Source: Amoebophrya sp. AT5.2 (taxonomy: Eukaryota > Sar > Dinophyceae > Syndiniales > Amoebophryaceae). From it: 25,336 bases of DNA. Location of the stretch: contig RXOD01004249.1 in the NCBI GenBank assembly GCA_005223375.1, forward strand, positions 1-25,336, read 5' to 3'. Position 1 is the first letter of the stretch. Each line of letters starts with the position of its first letter. The translations under genes were made by a program, and so were the position numbers. Under the pieces are notes generated by a model. It made no database searches. It worked only from the letters and a program-made list of their open reading frames with translations, and was not told the origin of the DNA. Positions 10,897-20,974 of this stretch are shown piece by piece.

Positions 10897-12540
10897 ATGA
10901 CGGATCGAGCGGAGGTTTCTTCCTCCACCTGGTATCTTGACTGGCGGCGGCATTTGTACCTCGGCCTGGAGGGCGACACCGATTGCTCCACGTGGTACAA
11001 TCCGGATTCTGTCTCCGAATACGCTCTCGAGGTTTTTTTCACTGTCCCGCTGCTGTACGTGCTGTGGAGCAAAGCTCCGTCAGACGTCTTCCGGAAAGCG
11101 CTCGCCGATGCAGGGTCGGCTGGTGGGAAAAATATGAGCGGAAAGACGGCCGCGAACAAGTCGACTGCTCCTGCAACCATTTCCGGCCCTACGCTTTCCG
11201 ACGCGCTTGTTGCTTTCCTGATTTTTTTGCCGCTGCCCTACCTCTTCCAACAACGCTACGAGTCGCACTCCATCGCAACCATGGGGCACGCGTGTCACGT
11301 TGTGCTTGTCTGCCAAATACTCTGCTTGGTTCTTCCGGTAGGAGGTGGTGGAGCTGGTGCAGGACATTGGATCAAGAACTTGTTTGGGACAGTAGTTATC
11401 TGGCTGCTGCAGCTGGTTGTAGTACCTTTGTCCGGCGCGTACGTTCCGCCGCTGGTGAAGCCGGACTGGCGCGGCTGGTCGGAGAGGTTCAACTACGAGC
11501 TCTGGCCCGGGGGGCTCACCGTGAACTTGTACACGCTGAGCTTCATTGGTGAGCACCTCGGCATGCTCGTCGCAAACATGTACTTACCTTCTGTTTCTTT
11601 CCGTGCTTCGTTGTTCGCAGGTTGTAGGGAGTCGTAGCGTGGTTTGCCTTTGCTCATGCTCTTCTTCCATCTAATATGCTCCATCAGCAACCAAACCATA
11701 TACCAACGATTACGACAACATCATCAACCGATCCGTACAAGGTACATCTTGTTTTTCTCCCGGTTCTCTCGCGTGATCTTCCGGCAGGTGTACGCAACGT
11801 GCGGCGCGCGGTTCATGTGGAATTCGTTCCTCGCCGGCTACGGGTTCTTCCAGGTGTTTTACACCGTCGCGGCGCGGCTTCTGCAGTACAACATCGGGTA
11901 CCAGCTGTGTCCCCCGGAAGTGATCAAGCCGGTCGCGGTGAAAATGCTCAAGCTTTGGTTTGGGGGGAGGTTTTTCTACGAACGCTTCCCGGGGCCGGTG
12001 GACTGGCACGACCATCCTGTGGACGCCATGGCTGCTGCGGAGGGGAACACGTTGAACAAGAACGCCCTCTTGAATATTACGCTGAACCCGCTCGGTGCAG
12101 CAGCTCCCGTGCAGCAAGGCCGTAGTCTGGCCGGGGTTCCGAGCGTGGACCGGTTCAACCGCGTGCCGCCCTGGCTGAAGGCAGACGCGGGCGCCCTGTC
12201 GCAGCTGGAGCACAGCGCCCTAGTAGAGCACGAACAACTGTCCCCGATTTTAGCGAAGAACTGGGATCGGAATGCGTGGCAGGGAATCGCTCTGCGGCGG
12301 AAAGACATCTACGAAAACAGGATACTGACGTCCGAAGGCGCGGCGGACAGCGTCGTCCTGTCGTTTAACCTCTGGCACTGGTGGTACAACCTTTGCATCA
12401 TTCTGTGGGCAAAACTGCCGCTTCTGCTTTTCATCTTCTACGTCGGAGGGTGGCTGCGGTGGAGCGCTTATTTCAGACGAAGTGATGGCAAGGGAGCGCG
12501 TGGCCGTGGGAGTATGGCGAAAGAAATGAAAACGCAATGA
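10897..12540 (+). CDS. TMEM164-like acyltransferase family membrane protein
   Basis: Exons 10897-11579 and 11742-12540 give 493 residues. Human TMEM164 is a polytopic membrane acyltransferase reported to build arachidonoyl ether phosphatidylethanolamine. Points of resemblance, from memory of the family: an early DC pair (DTDCSTW, about residue 28), then a CH pair at C133-H134 (GHACHVV), where human TMEM164 has its reported active-site Cys; a conserved His after a short helix at H220 (FIGEHLGMLV); then FMWNSFLAGYGFFQVFY followed by N-x-x-x-LCPP (NIGYQLCPP). Multiple hydrophobic helices are evident (for example AFLIFLPLPYLF and LCIILWAKLPLLLFIFYVGG). About 100 extra low-complexity residues sit before the last helix and a Gly-rich insert follows the CH helix, so it is longer than the human protein (about 300 aa). 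Assignment rests on motif order, not an alignment search. Confidence 0.62.
11580..11741 (+). other. Intron of the TMEM164-like gene (162 nt, GTACTT...ACAAG)
   Basis: Exon 1 runs into TAG 11635-11637; splicing GT 11580 to AG 11740-11741 gives MLVANMYILFFSRF, a continuous membrane helix at the place where the family has one. The exon 2 side begins GTAC, the same four bases as the intron start, so the intron is flanked by a GTAC direct repeat. It contains an internal TGGTTTG / CAAACCA inverted pair (11640-11646, 11692-11698). Confidence 0.75.
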
Positions 12541-13299
12541 AGGCAGACCGCAAAGCCAGGAGATCGAGATGTCAATACTTTAGGATAAGCATCGTTCTTT
12601 ACGAATACGAAGATGATCGAAAATGGAAATGCGAGGACAACACGACCGACACCGACAGAACAAAATTTTATGTAAGTAGAGCAAACTACGAGAATGCCAA
12701 TGCGCATGTCTGTGCAAGTAAATCAGCAACCAGTATCCGTCCAAGTGAAATGGCAAGTGAACGAAACGCGGTGCCGCCTAGAGTATATGCTGATGAGAAG
12801 ATGGAGAACGCGAAACGTCAGTGTACTATTTTGATGTTCAACCCCCTCTCCTAAACAAAGAATAAAAACTTCATCGTGTCAAACTCAAATTCAAATGCCA
12901 TGTTCAGCACGATCAACATTGGGATCCCAACGCAGATCCTCGTCACCGTGTGGATCACATTCGCAGTCGCTGACTTTGTAACCGTCGGAAACATGATCGC
13001 GCAGCCGCAACGGCCGTGTGGTGCTGGGTTTCGCCCCACGACGATCCGATCTCTAATGAATCCTATGCTTGCAGCCCGATCTTTATCTAACTTCTTTTGC
13101 ATCTGTGATGTCATCATGCATCTCAACTCATCTATCACAAGGAAATTCCAGCAGGCGATTTCGTTGCAAAAATAGCTCGCTAGTGATATTTATTATTGAC
13201 TCGCGGCCACGAAGAAGCAGCGAGTGCGAGAGTGCAGCGTGCACTTCTTCCTAGGTAGAAGCACTTCTCTACTCATCAAACAGGAACAATTCTAAAGCG
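12541..13299. other. Intergenic, lower-GC, no supported gene
   Basis: About 760 nt. Frames open on both strands between about 12850 and 13175, but neither resembles a known protein and neither has the codon bias of the neighbouring genes. GCATCTGTGAT at 13099-13109, in a similar pyrimidine-rich context, repeats the 3' end of the TPR-gene intron (2891-2901). Confidence 0.5.
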
Positions 13300-14412
13300 A
13301 TGGGTCGCGGCGCGAAACGCAACCGCGGCCGCAGCGGGCTCGAGGAGCGGAAGCCCCGCGGCGCGACCAGCAAGCACGGGCCACCAGGCAAGAACGACCC
13401 GAACGACAAGCGGCTGAGCAAGCTGAAGCAGAAGCAGACGAAGCAGCGGCAGAAGCTGACTGCCACGCTCGAGTTCAACGTGGGGGACCGCGCGCGGTAC
13501 ATCACTGGCTTCCGTAAGAGGAAAGTGGAGCGGCAGTCCAAGGCGCAGCGGGAACTCGCGGAGAAGAAGCGGGAGGAGAAACTCGTGGAGAAACGGGAGA
13601 ACCGCGAGCGCGTCGTGGAGGAGTACGAGCAAATGAGCAAGGCGGTCAGCGAAGCGATCGAAAAATTCCACGGAACCGGGAGATTGGGCGGCGGTGCCGG
13701 GGGAATAAATGGGAAGGAACAGGAGCAGGAGGATAAGGCCGCTGATTCTTCCGCAGCCGCAGCTTCGTGTGGAGAAGATGAAGACCCTGCTGCTGCGAAG
13801 AACGAGCGGGCGAATGACGTGTTTGAGTTTACGGGGGCGGACGCGGACAGCGATTCGGACGCGGACTGCCTGTTTCCGAATGCTACCGTGAGCACAACGT
13901 TCCTGAACGATTGCTCGGCCTTCGGTACCACCACGTTGACCCCGGGAGCGGAACCTGGGGCGGTGGAGGCCGGTGTCCGTTCTTGTTCTGATTGTAGCGG
14001 CGGTGGAGACGGTCGTGAGAACCCGCCGGGAGAAGACGAAGCTGAACACATCGAGAACAGCAGCAGGACAGCTTCGAAGGGTCGGGGAAAAAAAGGCAAA
14101 GGAAAACAGGACACCAAAGGCAAGGGAAAAGGCGCGAAGGGTGGAGCGCCAGGGCGAAAGGGCAGTGATGAAAAAGGAAAAGGAAAGCGAGAGCCCTCTA
14201 ATATGCGGAGGGAAGGCGGGGCAAAAGGAAAAGAAGAGCCGATGATCAGCAAGAAATCCGCGGACAGCAGCAAGCCGCGAAAGGTGAAGAAAACCCCAAA
14301 AAAGGGTAAGCTGAAGAAGAAGAAGACGGAAAAAGGCGGGAAGAAGTCCGGAAAGGCGGTTAAGACCGGAAGAAAAGAGATGCGCAGCAAAACGAAAAAA
14401 GCAAAGCGTTAA
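13300..14412 (+). CDS. NOL12: NOL12/Rrp17-type nucleolar ribosome-biogenesis protein, 370 aa
   Basis: Single exon, ATG 13300 to TAA 14410-14412. Residues about 58-112 carry the family core: EFNVGDRARYITGFRKRKVE followed by a long Lys/Arg/Glu helix (QRELAEKKREEKLVEKRENR), matching the NOL12/Nop25 domain, where a ...YLTGFxKRK... segment precedes a basic helix. A later VSTTFLND segment (about residue 198) resembles the conserved TVTTI-type strand of the family. In yeast the homologue Rrp17 is a 5'-3' exonuclease needed for 5' maturation of 5.8S and 25S rRNA; human NOL12 is nucleolar and RNA binding. The protein is longer than human NOL12 (about 210 aa) because of Ala/Ser/Glu inserts and a Lys/Gly-rich tail that resembles a nucleolar localisation tract. 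The symbol is assigned by family motif only. Confidence 0.78.
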   Translation: MGRGAKRNRGRSGLEERKPRGATSKHGPPGKNDPNDKRLSKLKQKQTKQRQKLTATLEFNVGDRARYITGFRKRKVERQSKAQRELAEKKREEKLVEKRENRERVVEEYEQMSKAVSEAIEKFHGTGRLGGGAGGINGKEQEQEDKAADSSAAAASCGEDEDPAAAKNERANDVFEFTGADADSDSDADCLFPNATVSTTFLNDCSAFGTTTLTPGAEPGAVEAGVRSCSDCSGGGDGRENPPGEDEAEHIENSSRTASKGRGKKGKGKQDTKGKGKGAKGGAPGRKGSDEKGKGKREPSNMRREGGAKGKEEPMISKKSADSSKPRKVKKTPKKGKLKKKKTEKGGKKSGKAVKTGRKEMRSKTKKAKR

Positions 14413-15000
14413 ACCATCAAGTGCCTCCCGGCCGATGAGTCTGGTCTTCTACTAAGTTCGACCACGAAGCAAAATGAAATCGAAGAATGTCGTCCTTCCC
14501 ACTGCTGGGTGAGCTGATGGCCCACAACATGGCACCCAAAACAGTGCAGCTGGGCTCTTCCGGACGTTCATTTTGTTCTGCCGTTTTTTTTCCCCCCGTG
14601 AAAAACAAGCAGTCACATCACGTATGTCCCGCAATGCGCGATCTGGTTCAGGACCGTAACAAAACAGATCTTATGGTGCTGCTTCTGCATGTGATAAAGA
14701 CCCAGCACGTTGCTTCCGTGTACTTACTTACAGTAACTATACTTAGGATAAACTGTAGAACGATCACACGCGATCCATCGATTTGGACTCCTTTGTATTG
14801 CTGTCAGTCGCAGCTGCGTACTACAAAGCACGCCCTACCGCTACGCGAAATTTAAATCTGTGTATCGACCGACGTAGTTTTACGGAAGCGCCGCCGCCTC
14901 AAAAGCGACAACTACGAGGCCCAGTACAACTGAATCCTAAATCATTGTTCCCATTTATTTTTATTGTGTCCTGCTTAATAGCCGTTGATCCTGAGCAGAG
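14413..15000. other. Intergenic, no gene seen
   Basis: About 590 nt. It contains a T8C6 tract near 14584-14597 and GTACTTACTTACAG near 14724, a sequence that reads as a good splice donor (GTAAGTAAGTAC) on the minus strand. The open frames present have no recognisable content. The ATG of the next gene is preceded closely by CAG, compatible with a trans- or cis-splice acceptor. Confidence 0.5.
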
Positions 15001-15589
15001 ATGGCGACCAGCAGCGATTTGGAGAATTTTCAGCGCAAGCTGCAGTTGTCCGTCGAGGGCGTCGTCGACCGCTTTTCAATTGCAGCGCTGCCCGTCCAGA
15101 AGAAGGGCATGCAATGCTCGTTGGATTGCTTCAATAGCAGCAACAAGGACGACTACAAGCAAATCGCCAAATGCGTGCAGCAGTGCCAAAAACCCTTCGA
15201 AGAGCTCCACTCAGTCACCAACACGGAGTTTCAAGGTAGTAAGAAAAAGAAAGTAAGTGAAACTGAAAGTAGTAACAGTATCTATACGTAAACCGCCCCC
15301 TGTTCCCGATGCAACATTATAAGCTCCTTGATCTGGACCGCAAACCATCGCGACAGGTCTCCAGCGGCAGATCCAGGGGTGCCAGCAGGGCTGTATGAAC
15401 TCGATCCAGCCCCAGATCGACGCAATCCAGAAGGGGCTGCAGAAACCACCGAGCGAAATCGAGCAAAAGCAAATGCAGCTCACAATGGAGCGGTGCGCAG
15501 AAAAGTGCGTCGTGGACCAAGGGTTGTCGAAGCTTCCCGAGGTCGAGAAAAGGCTCCTCAACTACATCGGGAACCTAGGGGGAGCATAA
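15001..15589 (+). CDS. FAM136A: FAM136A (DUF842) family mitochondrial protein, 155 aa
   Basis: Exons 15001-15235 and 15357-15589 encode 155 residues, close to the 138 of human FAM136A. The family signature is four CX3C motifs in helical pairs: C39-SLD-C43, C58-VQQ-C62, C87-QQG-C91 and C125-AEK-C129. All four are present, and the spacing between the members of each pair (15 and 34 residues) fits the family. Conserved context includes QCSLDCF, QIAKCVQQCQKPF and MERCAEKCVVDQ. FAM136A proteins are mitochondrial; the twin CX3C pattern suggests disulphide-bonded helical hairpins as in small Tim-type intermembrane-space proteins, though this location is inferred. The start ATG has a GAGCAGAG leader. 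No mitochondrial presequence is obvious, as expected for Cys-dependent import. Confidence 0.87.
15236..15356 (+). other. Intron of the FAM136A gene (121 nt, GTAGTAAG...CGACAG)
   Basis: Donor GTAGTAAG at 15236 and acceptor GCGACAG ending 15356 join in phase 1 to give TEFQGLQRQIQGCQQGC, restoring the third CX3C motif in frame. AGGT occurs at both junctions. Confidence 0.8.
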
Positions 15590-16262
15590 TAAATTAATTT
15601 CCAACGATTTTACCGCGGCAATAGGCGCACAATAATGTTAATTTTGTGAAAGTTTCGTACTTTGCGCGACCTACGACAAAGAAGTTAGTACTAGAAAAGG
15701 GCTTGTACCAGTACCTACTACCCCGTCAAGACCGCTAGCGACAATTTCTTAGTTTTCGATGTGACTGCTCCTCTGCCTTTGCACGAACGCGCACCAGAAG
15801 TACCTATCAAAGTGAATGTGATAGAGTATAGACGGATCGTCATCGTGGGCGAAGAAAGTGAAATAAAGATTCCCCGCGCCCCCCCGCCAGGAGAGCGACA
15901 AGGCCGAGGAACGTTTGCCTTAGGATGCGGTGCATTTGGTGTTGAGTGAAAATGAAATAATTTATAGTATCTGAAGATACACCTCGTCGAAGTTCTTTTG
16001 GTTGCTGAACCAGGTGAGAAGTGTGGTGCACCGTTCGTGAGGAGAAGCGAAAGACGAGAGAGTCGTTGTTTTCGACGTCGGTGCGAGTGAGCGAGCTCGC
16101 GCTCAGCGTCAGCCACAAAAAAAAAAGGCCTCCTGTATACTGCACATACCTCGAACATTTAAGCATAATTAAAGTGTCCTCTACATTCATATTTTGCTTG
16201 AAGGTCGTTGTGGCTTACATTCTACGGCCTCGGAACGCGAAGATCCTAAAAATCACGAAGAG
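15590..16262. other. Intergenic, no gene seen
   Basis: About 670 nt with a run of ten A at about 16118-16127 and a C-rich patch near 15878. Open frames on the minus strand lack recognisable content. The frame of the next gene is open from 16194, but its first ATG is at 16263. Confidence 0.5.
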
Positions 16263-19200
16263 ATGAGTGGTCAGGAGGCGTTGTCGGGCGAACGTACGTC
16301 GCCATTCGACGCCGTTGACGCCGGCGACGGCAGCTGCTGCAGCAAAACCGCAACGCATGCCACCGCGACCGCTTCGGAGTCCGAGACTCAACCGGCAGGA
16401 CAACCGCAACCGGTATCGGCGAAGGCGCCGCCGCACCAGCAGAGAGGCAAGAAGCCAAAAGTAAAGCCCGCGGACGCTACCATTATTGCGAAGTATGCGA
16501 GCGGGGCCGTGAGGCCTTTCTCCGGGCTGCAGCAGTCGTTTCAGACGCCCATTCGAATGGTCTCCAGTGCTAGCGCAATTCCCACGACCGGCACGACCAG
16601 GACCACTGCTGCTGGCTACAACAACTTCGCAACCACGGGCGGAAGTGGACCAACCCCAGCGGGAATAATGGCGAGTGGTGGATGCGGTACCGGTCGCGAG
16701 ACGATGTTGCATGGCGACGCGACTCTCAACTATGACTCCTTAGCCCCCCTTGGAACTGCAGGATCCGAGCGCCGGCTGCTGAATTTCGGCACCACGCGGC
16801 CTGGTAGTTCGAACGCGTCCCGGCCGGCGTCAGCCACCTCGCGCCACCAGCGCCGCATGATGCAGGCCCGGCGCGGCAAGGACGACTACGGTGCCGAGTA
16901 CTCCGACCTCTTTTCCCGACTGCAGAAGATAGGCTCTACTTCGGCGGGACGAGAAACTACGGGCGCGAAGACGATCGCCAACCTCGGCGGCGCGAGTTTC
17001 CAATTCGGGGACCACCACCCCAGCAACTACTACCCGCCGCAGAGTGCTGGCAGTGCAGTGCAATTTCGCCGGGAACAAAATGACGTCGCAACCGGTGCCG
17101 TCAGTCGTCCGCAGAGTGGGCTGACGACGAGCTCCTACAATCCTCGCCCACAGAGCGCCGCCACCGCGGACGGAAAGACTCTCCCGATGATGCAGCAGAT
17201 GCAGCTCCCCGTTCGCAAGAAGTCTCCCGTGCAGAAGTGGAAGCAGCATTGCGCGAAGAAGATGATTAAGGAATGGAAGGAGCAGCAAAAACTCGAGACC
17301 GTCTTGCAGGAGCAGCGGCTGCGTGAGGAGGAGGCGAACCGCACGCCAACGGAGCGGCTGAAGATCAAGCTGAAGCAGCAGTTTTTCCGCGACGAGGACG
17401 ACATGGAGGTCGACGTGTATGAAGACGATGGGGCTTCGGAGGTGATGTCGATGTCCTCCCCCGAGGTTGTAGAGGGGGGGGAGCAGGAACAGGCGGGCGG
17501 CACCAGCGGACTCTTTTCCAGCCGCAGCACCGCCACAAGACCGCAGTCGTCCACTGGCGGGGGACCACACCAGCACCAGCGGCCTCTGAGCGGAGTGAGC
17601 AGTACTGGGGGCGCGCGCCCCCTGAGCGGCAAGACGCAGACGCAAAGCCAGAGCAGCAAGCAACGGTCGGTGCAGGAGAACTCGCTGTACCTGGAGAAGC
17701 TGGGAATTTCGGAGACGGACAAGGGGCCGGTGCTCACGTGCCTGGCCGAGGCCTTGATCACGAGCGCCGTCACGCCGTCCGCCAGTAGGCCGGCGTCCTC
17801 GGCCGCGGCGGCTGGTGGCGGCGGCGGGAGCGGTATTTTTTTGAACCGGAGCGGCCAAAATAAATCCTCCTCGAAGATGTCCCTGAGGACCGCCTCCGCC
17901 CACGATGTTCTTCCTGAGCACGGCGACACGGACACGCCACGGTCGACGCACGAGCATGCAGCTGACCACTGCGACGACCCGCTGCACGGCGGGTTTTCTG
18001 CTGGTTCGCAAAAATCGGACGCGGAACTGGTGCAGGCGTTGGCCAAAGGCCGCGACGTGCCCGACGAGGAATTCCTGAAAGATCTGAATTACCTGGACGC
18101 CATCCACGCTTTCCCGAGGGGCGACGGGGAGCTGAAGAGCCGCTTTTCGGTGTGCGACGGAAGCAGCATGGAGCGGATTCCTGGGATAGAAGAAGATGGG
18201 GAGGACGATGAAAATGATCTGCTGGTGGGCAGATCATTTTTGGCGGAAGACCGGTCGCAAGAACGGGTGGGAGAGTCGGTGTTCCACTTGACGGAAACGA
18301 AATTCGCGGATCACTCGGGTTCGAGGAATGCACCGCCGGTCGGGGGGGCTCCCGCTACCTCCCTCGTTTTCGCAGAGCGGCGCGTCGCTAGCTTTCAGGA
18401 CGAAACTCTCCCCAAAAATACATCCTCCCAGATTATATTACTCGCCGGTACACCTCGCTCCGGGGACCACGCAGCTCCCTCCCCAACGGCCTCGTCCGGC
18501 GGTGCGACCAAGAGCGCCAGCACGAACCTCCTCGGCGGGGAGAAGAAGAAGAAAAAGAAGACGAAGAGGAAGCCTCTCCCGCCGCCGAAGCCTGTGTACG
18601 TGAAGCCCGCGGACCCTGCCCAGATCAAGCGCGTCGCCGGGCTGATGCGCACGCTCGACGACCTCGTCGAGACGAGCAAAATTCTGGGCGACGCCTGCGA
18701 CGAGACCGCCGACGAGCTGTCGAAGTTGAAAAAGCGGAGCAGATACGAGCAAGAGGCGATCAAACTGCTGGGGGTGGAAGTGGAGAAAATGCAGTTGGGA
18801 ACGGGGGGGAAGGGAGTCCCGCTGCTGGACGTGCTGACCCGGCTGAAGCTAGCTGCGCGGGACGTGGAGCGGAAGGAGGAACATGAGAACGAAGCGAAAA
18901 AGGAGCGGATGAGAAGCGGTACTCTTGCGGAGATGGACGGTGGAGCTGGGAGCGCTGCCGGCGGGTCGATGAAGAAGCTGCACTCCAACATGAGCAAGAG
19001 CGTGAGCCAGGTGTTCAATCAACGCGATTCCAATAGCTTTGCCGGGACGCAGCAATCCTTTATCGGGAAGCTGCACCAAAGGGACATCCGCTGCGAAACG
19101 TCGAAAAACCTCCACGCCGATAGAAAAAGACCGAAGTCTGGTACTTCTCTTTCTTGATCAATGAATTTGAGCCGATTAAAATCCAATGCCAGTCATTCAA

Positions 19201-19746
19201 CTTCAACTACAACTGATGTTGGCAGCCACCGAGCGCATGCGGGACACCCAGGAGGTGCTGCACGTCGACGAGGCGCACTGTCCGCTGAACCCGCCGCCCC
19301 CGGCGAGGCCCGACGAGGAGGTGTACCAAGAACCGAGCAAGCAAAAAAAGCACCCTGAAGTTGCGCGACTCGAGCACGGTTCCGGGTACTTTCGGAGCAG
19401 TATGAAGATGGCGACCATGCAGGTGGAACAATTCAATCTTCAGCAGTCTACCTCTAGTACTTCGTGGAGAAACATTGCGGCCTTACGCCAAGGGGGGGGC
19501 TCGTCGTCCAATATGAAGGAGAACGTAGTCAGCAGCAACACGAACTTTCGCGACCTGCGGGTTGGGTCTCGGGAGATGTTTTTCGCGAAGGATCTCCTGG
19601 CCTTGGGCAGCCTGCGCGAGGAGCCGCCGCGCCCGCCGCCGCCGGAGAGACGGCCGTGGTCAGCAAACCGGGGAGACAAACAGAAAATCCTGCTGCAGCA
19701 AACGCGGGGGCAGGGCGGCGACCTCTTGAAGAGACTGCCAAGGTAA
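16263..19746 (+). CDS. Large RPxS-motif, Ser/Gly-rich coiled-coil protein, two exons
   Basis: I do not recognise this protein. Exon 1 is 16263-19140; exon 2 starts at 19193 or 19226 and ends at TAA 19744-19746, giving 1143 or 1132 residues. ATG 16263 is the first in frame. The first 300 residues are Ser/Thr/Gly-rich with recurrent Arg-Pro-x-Ser motifs (SRPASAT, SRPQSG, PRPQSA, later RPQSS, RPLSG twice, SRPASS). A basic/acidic helix lies at about 322-378 (QKWKQHCAKKMIKEWKEQQK), and a second helical, likely coiled-coil region at about 787-850 (IKRVAGLMRTLDDLVETSKI) follows a Lys-rich patch. RPxS repeats of this type occur in many protist cytoskeletal or ciliary proteins, so that is a weak hint only. 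A perfect 12-bp inverted repeat lies within the exon at 18211-18240. Confidence 0.72.
18211..18240 (+). repeat. Perfect 12-bp inverted repeat (hairpin) inside coding exon
   Basis: AAAATGATCTGC (18211-18222), loop TGGTGG (18223-18228), then the exact reverse complement GCAGATCATTTT (18229-18240). It lies in the frame of the RPxS gene and encodes ENDLLVGRSF within an acidic linker. Confidence 0.9.
19141..19192 (+). other. Probable intron of the RPxS gene (52 nt, or 85 nt to 19225)
   Basis: The exon 1 frame stops at TGA 19155-19157. GTACTTCTCTTTC at 19141 is a donor like those of other introns here (phase 1). Two acceptors keep the frame: ATGCCAG ending 19192 (KSVIQLQLQL) and GTTGGCAG ending 19225 (KSATERMRD). 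The sequence does not decide between them; 52 nt would be short compared with the other introns (121-296 nt). Confidence 0.55.
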
Positions 19747-20974
19747 CCGGGGTAAGGATGCCGTCAGCCGCCGGAGATCTTCGAGAAAGTGAAAGTAGCG
19801 ATTTTTGCAATGTATGGGTATGCTACATATTTACAAGCTAAACCAAATGGAAGCGACAAAGATGTTTATGAATGTGACACATAACTGATGACCTACTAAT
19901 ATGCATTGTGGACGGCGCGCGGGCGCTCGTGACGAATTCATTCTACAGTATGTTGCCCCACCGATGATCAGATTTGCCTTGCCGAGCCACCTTAAGAAAA
20001 CGGGTTCAGAAAAACTACGCGCCACAAGGTTCGTAAAATTGATGTCCACCACTTCCTTTTGCTCTTCTAGTATCTAACCGCGATGCCTACACCTCCGACG
20101 TTTCGCTCTCATGCGAGTATAGGGTGAAACTTCGGAGTAGAGACCTCTACAACCTGAGAGTGAAAAGTGCCTCTTAAGAAGACCGTCGAGCTGTTTTTTC
20201 TTCGCGATTTATTGTTGAACGAAAGCCTCAGTCATCACTTCGTAGCATCGCCCTCACCGGAACTTACACCTTTTGTTTCTACGCTTCGTTCCTTGATAAA
20301 AACTTCGCCGGTTTCCGTTTCGCAAAGGATTCTTCTCCTTCGCACTATATCGAGCTTTTTTCTATGAAATCACCGACCTCAGCCTCGTCTACAAAGCTAC
20401 TAGCACCACCGTAGTAGTCAGTGCACTTGTAAAGAGACACCCTCACACTTACTCTGAGTCTGAAACCAGCGAGCACGATGATTTCCTTCGGTGCGAAACC
20501 ATGTAAAAATGAACGAATCGATGTTGTAGTTGAGCAAAGAAGATAAACCCTATTGACGTATTCATTCGAGAATCGCTAAACCTCGGAGTACGCGTACGGT
20601 TTGAGGACATGGAAAGAAACGAGATCGGCCTCAGGAGCATGCCTCTCCAGCAGATCGATCTCGTTGCTCTCCGCGTCAATCGGCTTTGAGTCTCGTACTG
20701 AAGAGACGAGGCGAACAAGTGATTTCGGATAGAGAGGCACAGCCTTTCGAAGTTGCGTGCTCTAGTTGCGAGAGTTGAGGGTGAGGGACCCTGTTTCGCT
20801 TTCGCTGGCTGAGGTTGAAGAGTCTGGCTGAGGCTGAAGAACAGGCCGTCAGGTAGTTACGCAGAGGACATTAAAAAAAATTGGGATTGGGTTTTGGAGT
20901 CCAGGCACTCACGCTCGCCTCATGATGACCCTCGCTTCGCACGGTTCGCACGGCGCCTCGCAAGCCATAGCTCG
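19747..20974. other. Long intergenic stretch, no supported gene
   Basis: About 1.2 kb with lower GC than the coding parts. No frame has protein-like content. A small imperfect direct repeat of TGGCTGAGGYTGAAGA occurs at 20806-20821 and 20825-20840. A codon frame leading into the lectin gene is open from about 20894 but has no ATG before 20975. Confidence 0.5.
20806..20840 (+). repeat. Short tandem repeat TGGCTGAGGYTGAAGA x2
   Basis: Two 16-nt copies (20806-20821 and 20825-20840) differ at one base, with a 3-nt spacer. It lies about 135 nt upstream of the lectin gene start. No function can be assigned. Confidence 0.7.

Noticed and set aside
12851..13175. Overlapping open frames on both strands with hydrophobic stretches
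   Set aside because: Neither has a recognised motif, neither starts with a well-placed ATG covering the frame, and codon bias differs from the real genes.
16830..18107. Long minus-strand open frame (425 codons) opposite the RPxS gene
   Set aside because: It is the antisense of a G/C-third-position coding exon, a usual cause of long shadow frames; its protein is Arg/Leu-rich without domain features.
20137..20150. GTAGAG-AC-CTCTAC inverted repeat
   Set aside because: A 6-bp stem with a 2-nt loop is too small to be meaningful in this much sequence.
20449..20718. Minus-strand frame of 89 codons
   Set aside because: Composition is non-coding-like and no family is recognised.
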